A stretch of 64,000 nucleotides of DNA, taken from contig NZ_OZ244657.1 in the NCBI RefSeq assembly GCF_965218685.1, positions 62,001 through 126,000 of the forward strand. The letters run 5' to 3'. Numbering within the stretch: the stretch's first letter is position 1; each line of letters opens with the position of its first letter. The notes below the pieces were generated by a model. It worked only from the letters and a program-made list of their open reading frames with translations. It did not search any database and was not told the DNA's origin. Below are positions 49,959-62,112 of this stretch, piece by piece. Both the position numbers and the translations under genes were made by a program. This DNA comes from Thalassobius sp965218685 (GTDB lineage: Bacteria; Pseudomonadota; Alphaproteobacteria; Rhodobacterales; Rhodobacteraceae).

Positions 49959-50837
49959 ATGGATAGACCGATGACCGTCCCTGCGATTTCTTTTGAATTC
50001 TTCCCGCCTCAGAACCTGGAGGCGTCGTTCCGCCTTTGGGACACGGTGCAGGTTCTGGCCCCGATGGCCCCGCGTTTCGTGTCTGTCACCTATGGCGCAG
50101 GCGGCACCACCCGTGACCTGACCCGCGATGCCGTGGCCACCATCCACAAGCATTCGGGCCTGAACGTGGCCGCGCACCTGACCTGCGTGAACGCAACCCG
50201 CGAGGAAACCCTGGCCATCGCCGACCAGTTCGCCGAGGCCGGCGTCAAGGAAATCGTCGCCCTGCGTGGCGATCCGCCCAAGGGCACCGGCGCGTTCCAG
50301 CAGCACCCCGACGGGTTCGCCAGCTCGGTCGAGCTGATCGAGGCGCTGTCCGAGACCGGCAAGTTCAACATCCGCGTGGGCGCCTACCCTGAAAAGCACC
50401 CCGAAGCCTCCAGCGGCGCGGCCGATGTGGAATACCTCAAGCGCAAGTTCGACGCTGGCGCTGACGAGGCGCTGACCCAGTTCTTCTTCGAGGCCGACAC
50501 TTTCTTCCGCTTCCGTGACGCTTGCGAAAAGGCCGGGATCGACAAACCGATCATCCCCGGCATCCTGCCGATCGAGAACTGGAAAGGCGCGCGCAACTTT
50601 GCCCGCCGCTGCGGCACCGACGTGCCTGCATGGATGGACGAAGCCTTTGAAAAGGCCGCCCGCGACGGGCGCGAGGATCTGCTGGCCACCGCCCTAGCGA
50701 CCGAGCTGTGCAGCGATCTGATCGACGGCGGCGTGGACAGCCTGCATTTCTACACGCTGAACCGGCCCGAGCTGACCCGCGATGTGTGCCATGCCCTGGG
50801 GGTCGCACCCAAAACCAACCTGGAAAACGTTGCGTAA
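49959..50837 (+). CDS. metF: 5,10-Methylenetetrahydrofolate reductase
   Basis: 292 residues, FAD-containing TIM barrel. Conserved ISFEFFPPQN (about 8-17), VTYGAGGTTRDLT, HLTCVNATREE, IVALRGDPPKG and QFFFEADTFFRF are all present. Makes 5-methyl-THF for methionine synthesis. Start ATG 49959 or, 12 bp later, ATG 49971; the former gives MDRPMTVPA. Divergent from metR and presumably activated by it. Confidence 0.95.
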   Translation: MDRPMTVPAISFEFFPPQNLEASFRLWDTVQVLAPMAPRFVSVTYGAGGTTRDLTRDAVATIHKHSGLNVAAHLTCVNATREETLAIADQFAEAGVKEIVALRGDPPKGTGAFQQHPDGFASSVELIEALSETGKFNIRVGAYPEKHPEASSGAADVEYLKRKFDAGADEALTQFFFEADTFFRFRDACEKAGIDKPIIPGILPIENWKGARNFARRCGTDVPAWMDEAFEKAARDGREDLLATALATELCSDLIDGGVDSLHFYTLNRPELTRDVCHALGVAPKTNLENVA

Positions 50838-50904
50838 CGCCCTCTTGCCTGTCTGACAGTGCCGCGCCACCATTCACATGCGAATGATGAAAGGGAGGCG
50901 CGCA

Positions 50905-51393
50905 ATGGCGGAACGCAAGGTGGCACGCTCGATGCTGGATTTGCCCACGCAGGACGAATTGCTGTCCATGTCGGGGCTGGAAACCATGCAAAAAATGGTC
51001 CGCGGTGAGCTTGCAGGCCCGCCGATCGCGCATCTGATGGGGTATCGTCTGACCGAGGTGGATGACGGCCGCGCCGTGTTCACCGGCATCCCAAATTTCG
51101 AGGTTACCAACCCTATGGGCACGGTCCATGGCGGTTGGTACGGTACGCTGCTGGACAGCTGCATGGCCTGCGCGGTGATGACAAAAGTACCCCGGGGCAG
51201 CGTCTATACCACGTTGGAATACAAGATAAATATCCTGCGCCCCATCCCCCTGAGCACCAAGATCGAGGCCGTAGGCGTTGCCCAGCACGTCGGCCGATCC
51301 ACCGGGATCGCGAACGGAGAAATCCGCGGCACCGAGGATGGGCGGCTCTATGCCACCGGCTCGACCACCTGCATCGTCATGAAGCTGCGTTAA
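50905..51393 (+). CDS. PaaI-type hotdog thioesterase
   Basis: 162 residues. Hotdog-fold thioesterase core with the PaaI-family signature NPMGTVHGGWYGTLLDSCMACAV (in part, about 71-85) and YTTLEYKINILRPI. Predicted acyl-CoA thioesterase; substrate unknown. AAAGGGAGG before ATG 50905. 67 bp after metF. Its stop shares TTAA with the convergent DUF2235 gene (51390-51393). Confidence 0.85.
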   Translation: MAERKVARSMLDLPTQDELLSMSGLETMQKMVRGELAGPPIAHLMGYRLTEVDDGRAVFTGIPNFEVTNPMGTVHGGWYGTLLDSCMACAVMTKVPRGSVYTTLEYKINILRPIPLSTKIEAVGVAQHVGRSTGIANGEIRGTEDGRLYATGSTTCIVMKLR

Positions 51394-52445
51394 CCCGTGG
51401 GCGCGGCGGTCAGACCGCCCGTCTGCTCGTGAACAGTTTCGTGCATCCGCTCGGACGGGTCGGCGCCGACCACGCGTTTGCTGCGGAACAAAAACAGTTT
51501 GCCCACTCCGCGCCATGTGCCCATGCGCGGCGCCTGCGCATCACAGGGGAACTGATCGCGCCAGCCCTCGGGCAATGGGAGCCCGCAGTCAGCCAGCCGC
51601 TCCAGCATCCAGACCAGCGGAATGTTCGACAGGGGCCGCGCGGCGGGGAACATCCCCACCTGCCCGCCCACATCTCCGTGGCTGCCATTGAACCAAACCT
51701 GTTCGACCTGACCCGGCGCGCAGTCCCGGCTGTCCCACATCACCGGGGCAAAGGCCTCGCGGTTTTCGTGCAGGGCCAGCGCCTGAAACCCGTGCTTGAT
51801 CGAGCGGCCCAGCGCATGGTCATGGAACGAATGATGCGGTTCTGACCATTGCCACAGCACCGGCAGGCGCAGGCCCAGTGATTTCACCGTGTCCCAAACG
51901 CCGACGGCCTCGATCTCGACGTGGTCATGACAATAACGCTGACTGAACACCTGCGCGGCCTCGCTGCCGCGAGTGACCTGATAGTGGCGATAGGCCTGAG
52001 TGACCTGTCGTTCTGTGGCCTGCTCGGCCCGCAACAAGCCGACCCGGTCAATCACACCAGCCAGCGACCGCACCGCGAAGGCCCCGCGCGAATAGCCCAG
52101 CAGGATGATCTTGTCGCCGGGACGATACCGGCTGGCCAGATAGCCATAGGCGCGGCGGATTTGCCGGTTGATCCCGCGCCCCATCATCACGTCCAGGGTC
52201 TGGCGCCAATCCTCCCACTGAAGACCGGATTCGTAGTACAAAGACACCGGAGCCCCCACTTGCGAAAGCAATCGATAGCTTAGCCCCGCGTTGGTCTCGT
52301 ACCCCGGTTTCAGGCTCGAGGCCGTGCCGTCCAGAATGATGACATGGGTCAGCGCCCCGCGCGTGTCGGGGCGGGGGGCCGGATGCCCCTCGCGCAGGCC
52401 GGGCCAGAACCGGCCCAGCAGGCGTTTACCCAGTTGTTTTAGCAT
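51390..52445 (-). CDS. DUF2235 alpha/beta hydrolase
   Basis: 351 residues. DUF2235 domain (about 33-290): THVIILDGTASS opening, nucleophile elbow LLGYSRGAFAVRSLAG (about 114-129), VGVWDTVKSLG (about 179-189) and VWFNGSHGDVGGQ (about 248-260) with the catalytic His. The domain is shared with Tle1-type type VI phospholipase effectors, but no secretion genes are nearby and there is no signal peptide. Start overlaps the coxL stop by 20 bp, so it is the second gene of that unit. Confidence 0.84.
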   Translation of the reverse strand: MLKQLGKRLLGRFWPGLREGHPAPRPDTRGALTHVIILDGTASSLKPGYETNAGLSYRLLSQVGAPVSLYYESGLQWEDWRQTLDVMMGRGINRQIRRAYGYLASRYRPGDKIILLGYSRGAFAVRSLAGVIDRVGLLRAEQATERQVTQAYRHYQVTRGSEAAQVFSQRYCHDHVEIEAVGVWDTVKSLGLRLPVLWQWSEPHHSFHDHALGRSIKHGFQALALHENREAFAPVMWDSRDCAPGQVEQVWFNGSHGDVGGQVGMFPAARPLSNIPLVWMLERLADCGLPLPEGWRDQFPCDAQAPRMGTWRGVGKLFLFRSKRVVGADPSERMHETVHEQTGGLTAAPTG

Positions 52446-54720
52446 CCTCCAGATACTCCCATACGCGCAGCGGTGTCAGGGGCATGTCCACGTGGCGCAC
52501 CCCGCGATCCCACAGCGCATCCAGTACCGCGTTGGTCGTCGCGGCCATTGATCCGACGGTCCCAGCCTCGCCGCAGCCCTTCATCCCCATTGGATTCGCG
52601 GTCGACGGCACGGGTTCGGTATCGAACGCGATAAAGGGCAAATCAGCGGCCCGGGGCATTGCGTAGTCCATGAACGTGGCGGTCAACAGCTGACCATCCT
52701 CGTCATAGACCGTGTGCTCCATCAGCGCCTGTCCCGCCCCCTGAGCGACGCCGCCATGCACCTGCCCCTCGGCCAGCAAGGGATTGATAAGGTTCCCGAA
52801 ATCATCCACCACGGTGTAGCGCACCAGATCGGTTTTTCCGGTTTCGGGATCCACCTCTACCTCGGCCACATGGGCGCCGTTGGGGAAAGAGCGCGCCGGC
52901 AGCGTGGCCCGCTGCTCGTGCACCAACAGATCCTCGCGCCCGTCCGAGCGCGCCATCAGGGCAACCTCCATCACCGTTGGCGTCATGTTCGATCCGGGCG
53001 CTCGGAAGGTTTCATCGTCAAAGCTCACTTCCTCGGGGGCGACACCCAGCTTGTCGGCCAGGTACGGCGTGAAGGCCTCGATCATGCTGGACACGGTGGC
53101 CAGCGTGGCATTGCTTTGCGTGGTCACCGAGCGTGACCCCCCCGTGCCCCCACCCTGTTTGATCCGGTCGCTGTCACCCTGCACAACCTTGATCAGGTCG
53201 GCCGGAATGCCCGTCTGATCGCTCAGGAACCTGGCATAGACCGTTTCATGGCCCTGCCCGTTCGATTGTGTTCCGACATACAGCGTCACCGTACCATCCG
53301 CGTTAAACTCGACCTTGGCGCCTTCGGAAGGATCGCCCAGAATACTTTCGATATAGTAACACAGGCCCAGCCCACGCAGTTTGCCCTTCGCTTCACTTTG
53401 CTGTTTACGCCCCGTGAAGCCGCTGCGATCTGCCAGATCGGCCACGCGGTCCAGCACGCGGGCAAAATCGCCCACGTCATAAGTTTCCCCCGTCGCGGCT
53501 TTGTAAGGGAACTGGTCGGGCCGAATGAAGTTGCGCTTGCGCAGCTCCCAGGGGTCCACGCCCAGTTGCCGCGCCGCCATGTCCATCAGCCTCTCAAGGA
53601 CATAGATCGCCTCGGGGCGGCCCGCGCCGCGATAGGCATCGACGTAGATCGTGTTGGTATAGAACCCTTCGACATGCAGAAAGGTGTCCTGCACGTCATA
53701 GGTCCCCATCAACACGCGCGAGAAAAGCTGTGTCTGGATGATCTGCCCGAAATTCGAGTTATACGCGCCCAGGTTACAGGCCGTTTTCACCCGGTAGCCG
53801 ATGATCTTGTTCGTGTCGTCAAAGGCCAGCGCAGCGGTGCTGACCAGATCCCGGCCATGGTGGTCGGACAGCATCGCTTCGGTCCGGTCAGACATCCAAC
53901 GCACGGGGCGGCCCAACACCATCGCTGCATGTCCCAGCACGTAATATTCCGGATAAGCAGGGGTTTTCATGCCAAAGCCGCCGCCCACGTCGGGATGTGT
54001 CACGCGCAGTTTATCGGGGTCGATATTCAATACCCGCGCCAGCTGCGCCTTGGGCCCCCAGACCCCCTGCCCGTTAAAACTGATGTGCAGACGGTCGCCA
54101 TCATAGTCGGCAAAACACCCCCGCGGCTCCATCGCGTTCACGATTACCCGGTTGTCGCCAATCTCCATCTCGACCACACGCGCCGCGCGGTCAAACGCGG
54201 CCTGCGTGGCGGCCTCGTCGCCCATGGACCAATCAAACGCCCGGTTATCTGGCACATCGTCATGCAAGGGCTCGCCGCCCTGCGCCATGTCCATTTTGGC
54301 GGGCAGTTCGTCGAAATCCAGCTCGATCAGTTCCGAAGCATCGCGAGCCTGATCCAGCGTATCGGCAAAGATCATCGCAATAGGCTCGCCCACAAAGCGC
54401 AGACGGTCCAGCGCCAGAATGGGCCGCGCGGGGCTGGCCGCATCGCTGCCGTCGCGGTTTTTCACCGTTATGCCCCAGACCGATTGCGTGATCCCCGCCG
54501 CCACCAGATCGGCACCGGTCAGAATCAAGTGCACGCCATCAGCCTCGCGCGCGTCCTGAACGTCCAGCGTGGTGATCCGCGCATGGGCCACCGGCGAGCG
54601 CAGCACAAAGCACCGCAGCGCGCCCTCGGGCGTCACATCATCCACATAGCGCCCATGTCCGGTCAGGAATCGCACATCCTCGACCCGCGTAATCGGCTGA
54701 CTTTTCCCGAATTTCTCCAT
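52426..54720 (-). CDS. Form II CoxL: molybdopterin-binding subunit of xanthine-dehydrogenase-family hydroxylase
   Basis: 764 residues. Ald_Xan_dh_C-type N-terminal domain (about 18-135), then Mo-cofactor-binding region with GGGFGMK (about 246-252), AYRGAGR (362-368), QSNGQGHET and the active-site Glu in MGMKGCGEAGTVG (about 720-732). AYRGAGR marks form II (BMS) CoxL; true CO dehydrogenases have AYxCSFR. The substrate is therefore probably not CO. The medium (FAD) and small (2Fe-2S) subunit genes are not adjacent, which is unusual. Followed by the overlapping DUF2235 gene. Confidence 0.9.
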   Translation of the reverse strand: MEKFGKSQPITRVEDVRFLTGHGRYVDDVTPEGALRCFVLRSPVAHARITTLDVQDAREADGVHLILTGADLVAAGITQSVWGITVKNRDGSDAASPARPILALDRLRFVGEPIAMIFADTLDQARDASELIELDFDELPAKMDMAQGGEPLHDDVPDNRAFDWSMGDEAATQAAFDRAARVVEMEIGDNRVIVNAMEPRGCFADYDGDRLHISFNGQGVWGPKAQLARVLNIDPDKLRVTHPDVGGGFGMKTPAYPEYYVLGHAAMVLGRPVRWMSDRTEAMLSDHHGRDLVSTAALAFDDTNKIIGYRVKTACNLGAYNSNFGQIIQTQLFSRVLMGTYDVQDTFLHVEGFYTNTIYVDAYRGAGRPEAIYVLERLMDMAARQLGVDPWELRKRNFIRPDQFPYKAATGETYDVGDFARVLDRVADLADRSGFTGRKQQSEAKGKLRGLGLCYYIESILGDPSEGAKVEFNADGTVTLYVGTQSNGQGHETVYARFLSDQTGIPADLIKVVQGDSDRIKQGGGTGGSRSVTTQSNATLATVSSMIEAFTPYLADKLGVAPEEVSFDDETFRAPGSNMTPTVMEVALMARSDGREDLLVHEQRATLPARSFPNGAHVAEVEVDPETGKTDLVRYTVVDDFGNLINPLLAEGQVHGGVAQGAGQALMEHTVYDEDGQLLTATFMDYAMPRAADLPFIAFDTEPVPSTANPMGMKGCGEAGTVGSMAATTNAVLDALWDRGVRHVDMPLTPLRVWEYLEDAKTTG

Positions 54721-54788
54721 CGCTCGCCCTCTCTTGTCCCTCAGGGTCGAGAGTAGCCCCCACAGCCGCCCTGTCCAGAGCCAAGACC

Positions 54789-55910
54789 CTAAAGCGACGC
54801 AACGGTGATTGGATCTCCGACGCCATATCCGTTGAACCGCGTGGCTATGGCCAGCGAATAGGCTCCCATGCCGGAAAACAGCACATAGTCCCCCTCGGCC
54901 GTGTCCTCGGGGAAAGCGATGGGATCGGGCAGTTTGTCCAGGCTGTCACAGGTGGGACCGAACGCAATACGTTTCACGGGGTATCCACTGCGCGGAGTGC
55001 CGTCCGGCGCCATCACCTGCACACGGTCGTTGCCGCAGATGTCGCGCAATTCGGACAGCGCACCATAAATGCCATCATTCAGGAACACCGCCCCGTTGGG
55101 CCGCAGGGCCTTAATCCGCGTGGCCAGGGTAAAGGCTTCGGCCACCATTGCGCGGCCGGGCTCGCAGACCAGCGCAGGAGGCGTCGTGAAATGCTTTCGC
55201 ACAGCCTGTTCGATCCGGGCAAACACGCGCTCCAGATCCGGTGCGGGCCCCTGCCAGTGCGAGGCAAACCCGCCACCGACGTTCAACCGCTCCAGCCGGA
55301 CGCCTGCGCGCTGCGCGACCTCGGCTGCCACGCGGATATACGAAACCCAGGCCTCGGGGTCACGGCACTGCGTTCCGGGATGAAAGGTGATCGCAGGCCG
55401 GTGCCCGCGACGGGCGACCTCTTGCAACAGCGCGGTCGCGCCATCAGCGCCGACACCGAATTTCTCGCCGAAATCATAGGCAGCACCGGGAACAGGCAAG
55501 GCCAGGCGTACGCTGACCTCTATCGCACCCAGAGGGGCCAGTTTTTCAAGCTCGCTCTGACTGTCGACCGACGCCGAAACCACCCCATGGCGCCGCGCCG
55601 CCGCAACCTCTTCGGGGGTGCGCACCGGGTTATTGTAGTGCAAGGCCGCATCGGGGCTGATGGCACGCACCGCCTCCATTTCCGCCGGCGAGGCTACGTC
55701 AAACCCCTCGATCCCCGCTGCCACAAGATTAACCAGCACATCGGCACGGCTGTTGGCCTTGACCGCATAGGTCACCACGCCCCCGAACCCGTCCAGAAAC
55801 CGCCGTGCCTGCGCCTGCAAGCTGGCCGGACTGAAATACATCACCGCATGGTCAGGACGATGCCGTCGCAAATGAGTCAGGGGATCGGGCCAAAGGGGAT
55901 GTACGTGCAT
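54789..55910 (-). CDS. Fold-III PLP decarboxylase, ornithine/lysine type
   Basis: 373 residues. PLP Lys51 in VTYAVKANS, glycine-rich LNVGGGFASHW, phosphate-binding CEPGRAMVAEA and the cross-subunit CDSLDK are intact. Alanine-racemase-fold decarboxylase producing putrescine or cadaverine for polyamines; a carboxynorspermidine decarboxylase is less likely. ATG 55910 has AGGA 8 nt upstream; in-frame ATG 55946 is an alternative. Divergent from an Lrp-type regulator 115 bp away, which likely senses an amino acid and controls it. Confidence 0.87.
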   Translation of the reverse strand: MHVHPLWPDPLTHLRRHRPDHAVMYFSPASLQAQARRFLDGFGGVVTYAVKANSRADVLVNLVAAGIEGFDVASPAEMEAVRAISPDAALHYNNPVRTPEEVAAARRHGVVSASVDSQSELEKLAPLGAIEVSVRLALPVPGAAYDFGEKFGVGADGATALLQEVARRGHRPAITFHPGTQCRDPEAWVSYIRVAAEVAQRAGVRLERLNVGGGFASHWQGPAPDLERVFARIEQAVRKHFTTPPALVCEPGRAMVAEAFTLATRIKALRPNGAVFLNDGIYGALSELRDICGNDRVQVMAPDGTPRSGYPVKRIAFGPTCDSLDKLPDPIAFPEDTAEGDYVLFSGMGAYSLAIATRFNGYGVGDPITVASL

Positions 55911-56025
55911 AAGAGGGGTCCTGTCGTTTACTGCGCCTCCTTCCATGGTGCGATGCGTTTTTGTCGATCTGGAGAGCATTTTCGACTATACTTAGTAAAA
56001 CTTCAGTCATTTCGCCGAAAAAAAC

Positions 56026-56460
56026 ATGCCAAACGACCAAACAGACGCAAAACTCCTGACCCTTCTGGCCGAGAACGCCCGGATGCCCGTGGCAACCCTT
56101 GCCCGCCGTCTGGGCCTGGCCCGCACCACTGTCCAGGCCCGGCTGGAGAAACTGGAAACCAACGGAACCATCGCTGGCTATACCGTTCGTCTGGGCGCTT
56201 CCCAAACCCCGCAGCTGCGCGCCACCGTCCTGCTCAGCGTCGAGCCCCGCAGCAGCGCCGCAGTTCTGGCGCGCCTCAAACCCCTGCCACAGGTCCGTAA
56301 AGTCCACACAGCCAGCGGTCGCTTCGACCTGATCGCCAGCATCGCCGCCAAAACCACAGAAGAGCTGGACGCCGTCCTCGACCACATCGGCGAAGTCCCC
56401 GGCGTGCGCGCATCGGAAAGCCTCATCCACCTGTCCACCAAACTGGATCGCACCAGCTGA
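56026..56460 (+). CDS. Lrp/AsnC-family regulator
   Basis: 144 residues. Winged helix-turn-helix (about 4-52, DAKLLTLLAENARMPVATLARR in part) and RAM ligand domain (about 62-140, PQVRKVHTASGRFDLIASI). Binds DNA as dimers or octamers in response to amino acids. Divergent from the decarboxylase; the spacer is AT-rich around 55975-56010 with ACTAAGTATAGT, a possible half-dyad operator. Ends in a terminator hairpin. Confidence 0.88.
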   Translation: MPNDQTDAKLLTLLAENARMPVATLARRLGLARTTVQARLEKLETNGTIAGYTVRLGASQTPQLRATVLLSVEPRSSAAVLARLKPLPQVRKVHTASGRFDLIASIAAKTTEELDAVLDHIGEVPGVRASESLIHLSTKLDRTS

Positions 56461-56513
56461 AACGCAGCGCCCACCCGAGAGGGCGGCCACAGGCCGACCT
56501 CGAGACATACAGC

Positions 56514-56536
56514 GCGTGCGTCAGCACGCCCCTTTT
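56514..56536 (+). terminator. Hairpin with T-tract after the Lrp-type gene
   Basis: GCGTGC (56514-56519), loop GTCA, GCACGC (56524-56529), CCC then TTTT. A short but plausible rho-independent terminator 54 bp after the stop. Confidence 0.6.
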
Positions 56537-56613
56537 GGGACAAGCCGCTTTCCCTTCCCCGCCCAATTCGCTAGACGGGTCCGCAACGGAAAACCTGACG
56601 CGAGTGCTGGATC

Positions 56614-59706
<3,093 letters not shown>

Positions 59707-59712
<6 letters not shown>

Positions 59713-59725
59713 TCAAAGATCAGCC
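59707..59725 (+). other. Hairpin spanning the valS stop codon
   Basis: GGCTGATC (59707-59714), AAA, GATCAGCC (59718-59725): perfect 8-bp stem that includes the TGA stop. Confidence 0.5.
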
Positions 59726-59744
59726 TCGCCTGCGGCGGGCGGGG

Positions 59745-59763
59745 GGCCGGCCTTCGGCCGGCC
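59745..59763. terminator. GC-rich hairpin after valS
   Basis: GGCCGGCC (59745-59752), TTC, GGCCGGCC (59756-59763) followed by AAAC on the plus strand. Very stable; likely transcription or mRNA end in this convergent spacer although no T-tract follows. Confidence 0.5.
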
Positions 59764-59870
59764 AAACTCCGCTCCCGAAATGCGCCAGTCCACCTCTTCT
59801 TTGCTCGTCAAATACTCCGGGGTTGAATTGGCCAAAGGCCAAGAAGGGGCAGAGCCCCTCTCCCCCTTCC

Positions 59871-60659
59871 TCAGCCAAATTTTGGCGGGCGTTTTTGCAT
59901 GTTGGCCATGATCACTTCGACCTGATCGGGCTTGCCCATCAGCAAAGACTGCTCGCGGCTTTCTTCGGCCAGCACGGCCGCAACGTCGGAAGTACCTTCA
60001 GCAAACGCAATCAGGCGCTTGGCGGCGCGCAAGCCCGAGGGGCTTTTGAGTGTCAGCCCCTCGGCCAGTTCCATCGCGGCGGCCAGCGGATCGTCGGACA
60101 ACTCGGTCACCAGCCCCATCTCAAGTGCGGTCTCGGCCCCGATCTGTTCGGCGGTGTAGACAAGTTTGCGAAGCACATCCGAGCGCAGAAGCCGGGGCAG
60201 AATCGTCATGCCTCCCATGTCCGGAACGATGCCCCATTTCATCTCCATCACGGACAGGCGCGTTTCAGGATGCGCGATCCGGATATCAGCGCCCAACGCC
60301 AATTGCAGGCCGCCGCCAAAGGCCACCCCGTGCAGCGCCGCGATCACGGGCACGGGCACCTGCGTCCAGACCATGGCGACCTGTTGAAAGAGGTTACTGT
60401 CACCATGCGTGCGGGGGACCAGCAATTCGACCGGGTCGGCGCCGGCGAACTTGGTGAAACTCGACACGTCCAGTCCGGCGCAGAACCCGGGCCCCTCGCC
60501 AGACAAGACCACGGCGCGGATGTCGGTGTTGTCCAGCAAGCTTTCACCAGCAGAGACAATCGCCTCGATCATCTCGCTATCCAGCGCGTTCATCTTGTCG
60601 CCGCGTGTCAGGGTTACGCGGGCGATATGGTTTTCGATCTCGATTGATACGCGGTCCAT
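59871..60659 (-). CDS. Enoyl-CoA hydratase/isomerase (crotonase family)
   Basis: 262 residues. Oxyanion-hole motifs FCAGLDVSSF (about 58-67) and LHGVAFGGGLQLALGADIRIA (in part, about 108-126), and EMKWGIVPDMGG (about 138-149). One catalytic Glu position is replaced by Val/Pro-Asp, as in many crotonases of unknown reaction. Acts on acyl-CoA. GAGGAAAC before ATG 60659. Converges on valS. Confidence 0.87.
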   Translation of the reverse strand: MDRVSIEIENHIARVTLTRGDKMNALDSEMIEAIVSAGESLLDNTDIRAVVLSGEGPGFCAGLDVSSFTKFAGADPVELLVPRTHGDSNLFQQVAMVWTQVPVPVIAALHGVAFGGGLQLALGADIRIAHPETRLSVMEMKWGIVPDMGGMTILPRLLRSDVLRKLVYTAEQIGAETALEMGLVTELSDDPLAAAMELAEGLTLKSPSGLRAAKRLIAFAEGTSDVAAVLAEESREQSLLMGKPDQVEVIMANMQKRPPKFG

Positions 60660-60782
60660 GGTGTTTCCTCGTCTCTCCTCCGGGGTTTGGCCAGTATCGG
60701 GCAAAGCTGAGCGAAATCTACCGGAACGTTGGGGAAACAGCGCGTGCTTGCCTCAGCCGGGAGGATGCGCTTATCTGGCCGC

Positions 60783-61892
60783 ATGACTGGACCCCGATAC
60801 ACCCCGCTATGTGCCTCGTTGCCTGCTACCGTTCCCTTCGTGGGGCCAGAAACGCAAGAGCGCCAGCGCGGCGCGCCTTTCCTGGCCCGCCTTGGTGCGA
60901 ACGAGAATATCTTTGGCCCCAGCCCCCGCGCGATCGAGGCCATGGCAAAGGCCGCCGCAGACCAGTGGATGTATGGTGACCCTGAATCCTATGACCTGAA
61001 GCAGGCGCTGGCGGCCCATCATGGCATCGCGCCCGAAAACATCGTTGTGGGCGAAGGCATCGATGGGCTTTTGGGATATCTGGTGCGCCTTCTGGTGGCA
61101 CCGGGGGATCCGGTCGTGACCTCGGCCGGGGCCTATCCGACGTTTAACTACCACGTGGCGGGCTTTGGCGGCCAGCTGCACACCGTGCCTTATGCTGGCG
61201 ATCACGAGGACCCCATCGCGCTTTTTGCCAAGGCCGCCGAAGTGGACGCCAAGATCGTCTATCTGGCCAATCCCGACAACCCGATGGGCACCTGGCACAG
61301 CGGCGCAGACATCACCGCCGCGATGGAGCATCTGCCCGAAAGAACCCTGCTGATCCTGGACGAGGCTTACGTGGAATTCGCCCCCGAAGGCACCGCGGCC
61401 CAGGTCGATATCAACGATCCGCGTCTGATCAGAATGCGCACCTTTTCTAAGGCTTACGGGATGGCGGGTGCGCGTGTCGGCTATGCTCTGGGGGCCGAAC
61501 CTCTGATTACCGCATTCAACAAAATCCGCAACCATTTCGGCATGAACCGGGCCGCGCAGATCGGTGCGCTGGCCGCGTTGCAGGATGCCGAGTACCTGGC
61601 GCAGACTGTTGAAAACGTTGCCGCCGCCCGCGCACGGATCGACCAGATCGCGCAGGCAAATGGCCTTAGCACGCTTCCCTCGGCCACCAACTTTGTCGCT
61701 ATAGACTGCGGTCGGGACGGTGATTTTGCCCGGAAACTTCTGTCCGAGCTTGTCTCGCGCGGGTTGTTCGTCCGGATGCCATTCGTCGCCCCCCAAGACC
61801 GCTGCATCCGTGTCAGCGCTGGCCGCCCGCAGGATCTGGACCAGCTGGAGCTGCTGCTTCCGCAGGCGATTAAGGCCGTGCAGGCGGGATAA
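60783..61892 (+). CDS. Class I/II PLP aminotransferase, histidinol-phosphate/aromatic type
   Basis: 369 residues. PLP Lys in FSKAYGMAGARVGYALG, Asp-x-x-Tyr in LILDEAYVEF, and LANPDNPMGTW for cofactor binding; LGANENIFGPSP opening as in HisC-like enzymes. Could be HisC, an aromatic aminotransferase or a specialised decarboxylase-like relative; hisC in this group normally lies in another cluster. Start is uncertain: ATG 60783 gives family length but lacks a ribosome site; ATG 60765 follows GGGAGG too closely. Confidence 0.82.
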   Translation: MTGPRYTPLCASLPATVPFVGPETQERQRGAPFLARLGANENIFGPSPRAIEAMAKAAADQWMYGDPESYDLKQALAAHHGIAPENIVVGEGIDGLLGYLVRLLVAPGDPVVTSAGAYPTFNYHVAGFGGQLHTVPYAGDHEDPIALFAKAAEVDAKIVYLANPDNPMGTWHSGADITAAMEHLPERTLLILDEAYVEFAPEGTAAQVDINDPRLIRMRTFSKAYGMAGARVGYALGAEPLITAFNKIRNHFGMNRAAQIGALAALQDAEYLAQTVENVAAARARIDQIAQANGLSTLPSATNFVAIDCGRDGDFARKLLSELVSRGLFVRMPFVAPQDRCIRVSAGRPQDLDQLELLLPQAIKAVQAG

Positions 61893-61941
61893 TCACAGGA
61901 TTTTCATTCTGCGTGCATGCCTTGGATGCTAATATAGCGCC

Positions 61942-62112
61942 ATGCGAGAAGCTCCGAATTATACCAATGCCGCCCTGGTAATGGGGCTGGTGAACCTGAT
62001 CTGGGTGCTTGGGCTGATCTGGGTCGCCTGGGGCCTGCCGGCGGTGCTGGTGACAGGCTTGGTGCTGAACCTTCTGATCAACAAGCTGGCCGAGCGGCGG
62101 CTAGGCTCTTAA
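61942..62112 (+). CDS. 56-residue two-helix membrane protein
   Basis: Frame MREAPNYTNAALVMGLVNLI..., 56 residues: short polar N-terminus, hydrophobic helix about 10-30, Gly-Leu-Pro turn, second helix about 32-46, and charged C-terminus NKLAERRLGS. Lies 49 bp after the aminotransferase; its stop shares TTAA with the convergent gene at 62109. Codon use is normal for the window, and positive charges at the end fit the inside rule. Function unknown. Confidence 0.7.
   Translation: MREAPNYTNAALVMGLVNLIWVLGLIWVAWGLPAVLVTGLVLNLLINKLAERRLGS

Noticed and set aside
52426..54720. Annotating coxL as CO dehydrogenase
   Set aside because: The signature is AYRGAGR (form II), not AYxCSFR, and coxS/coxM are absent nearby.
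53248..54756. Plus-strand open frame of about 500 codons
   Set aside because: Antisense to coxL, which has all family motifs. The plus frame is Arg/His-rich with no domain.
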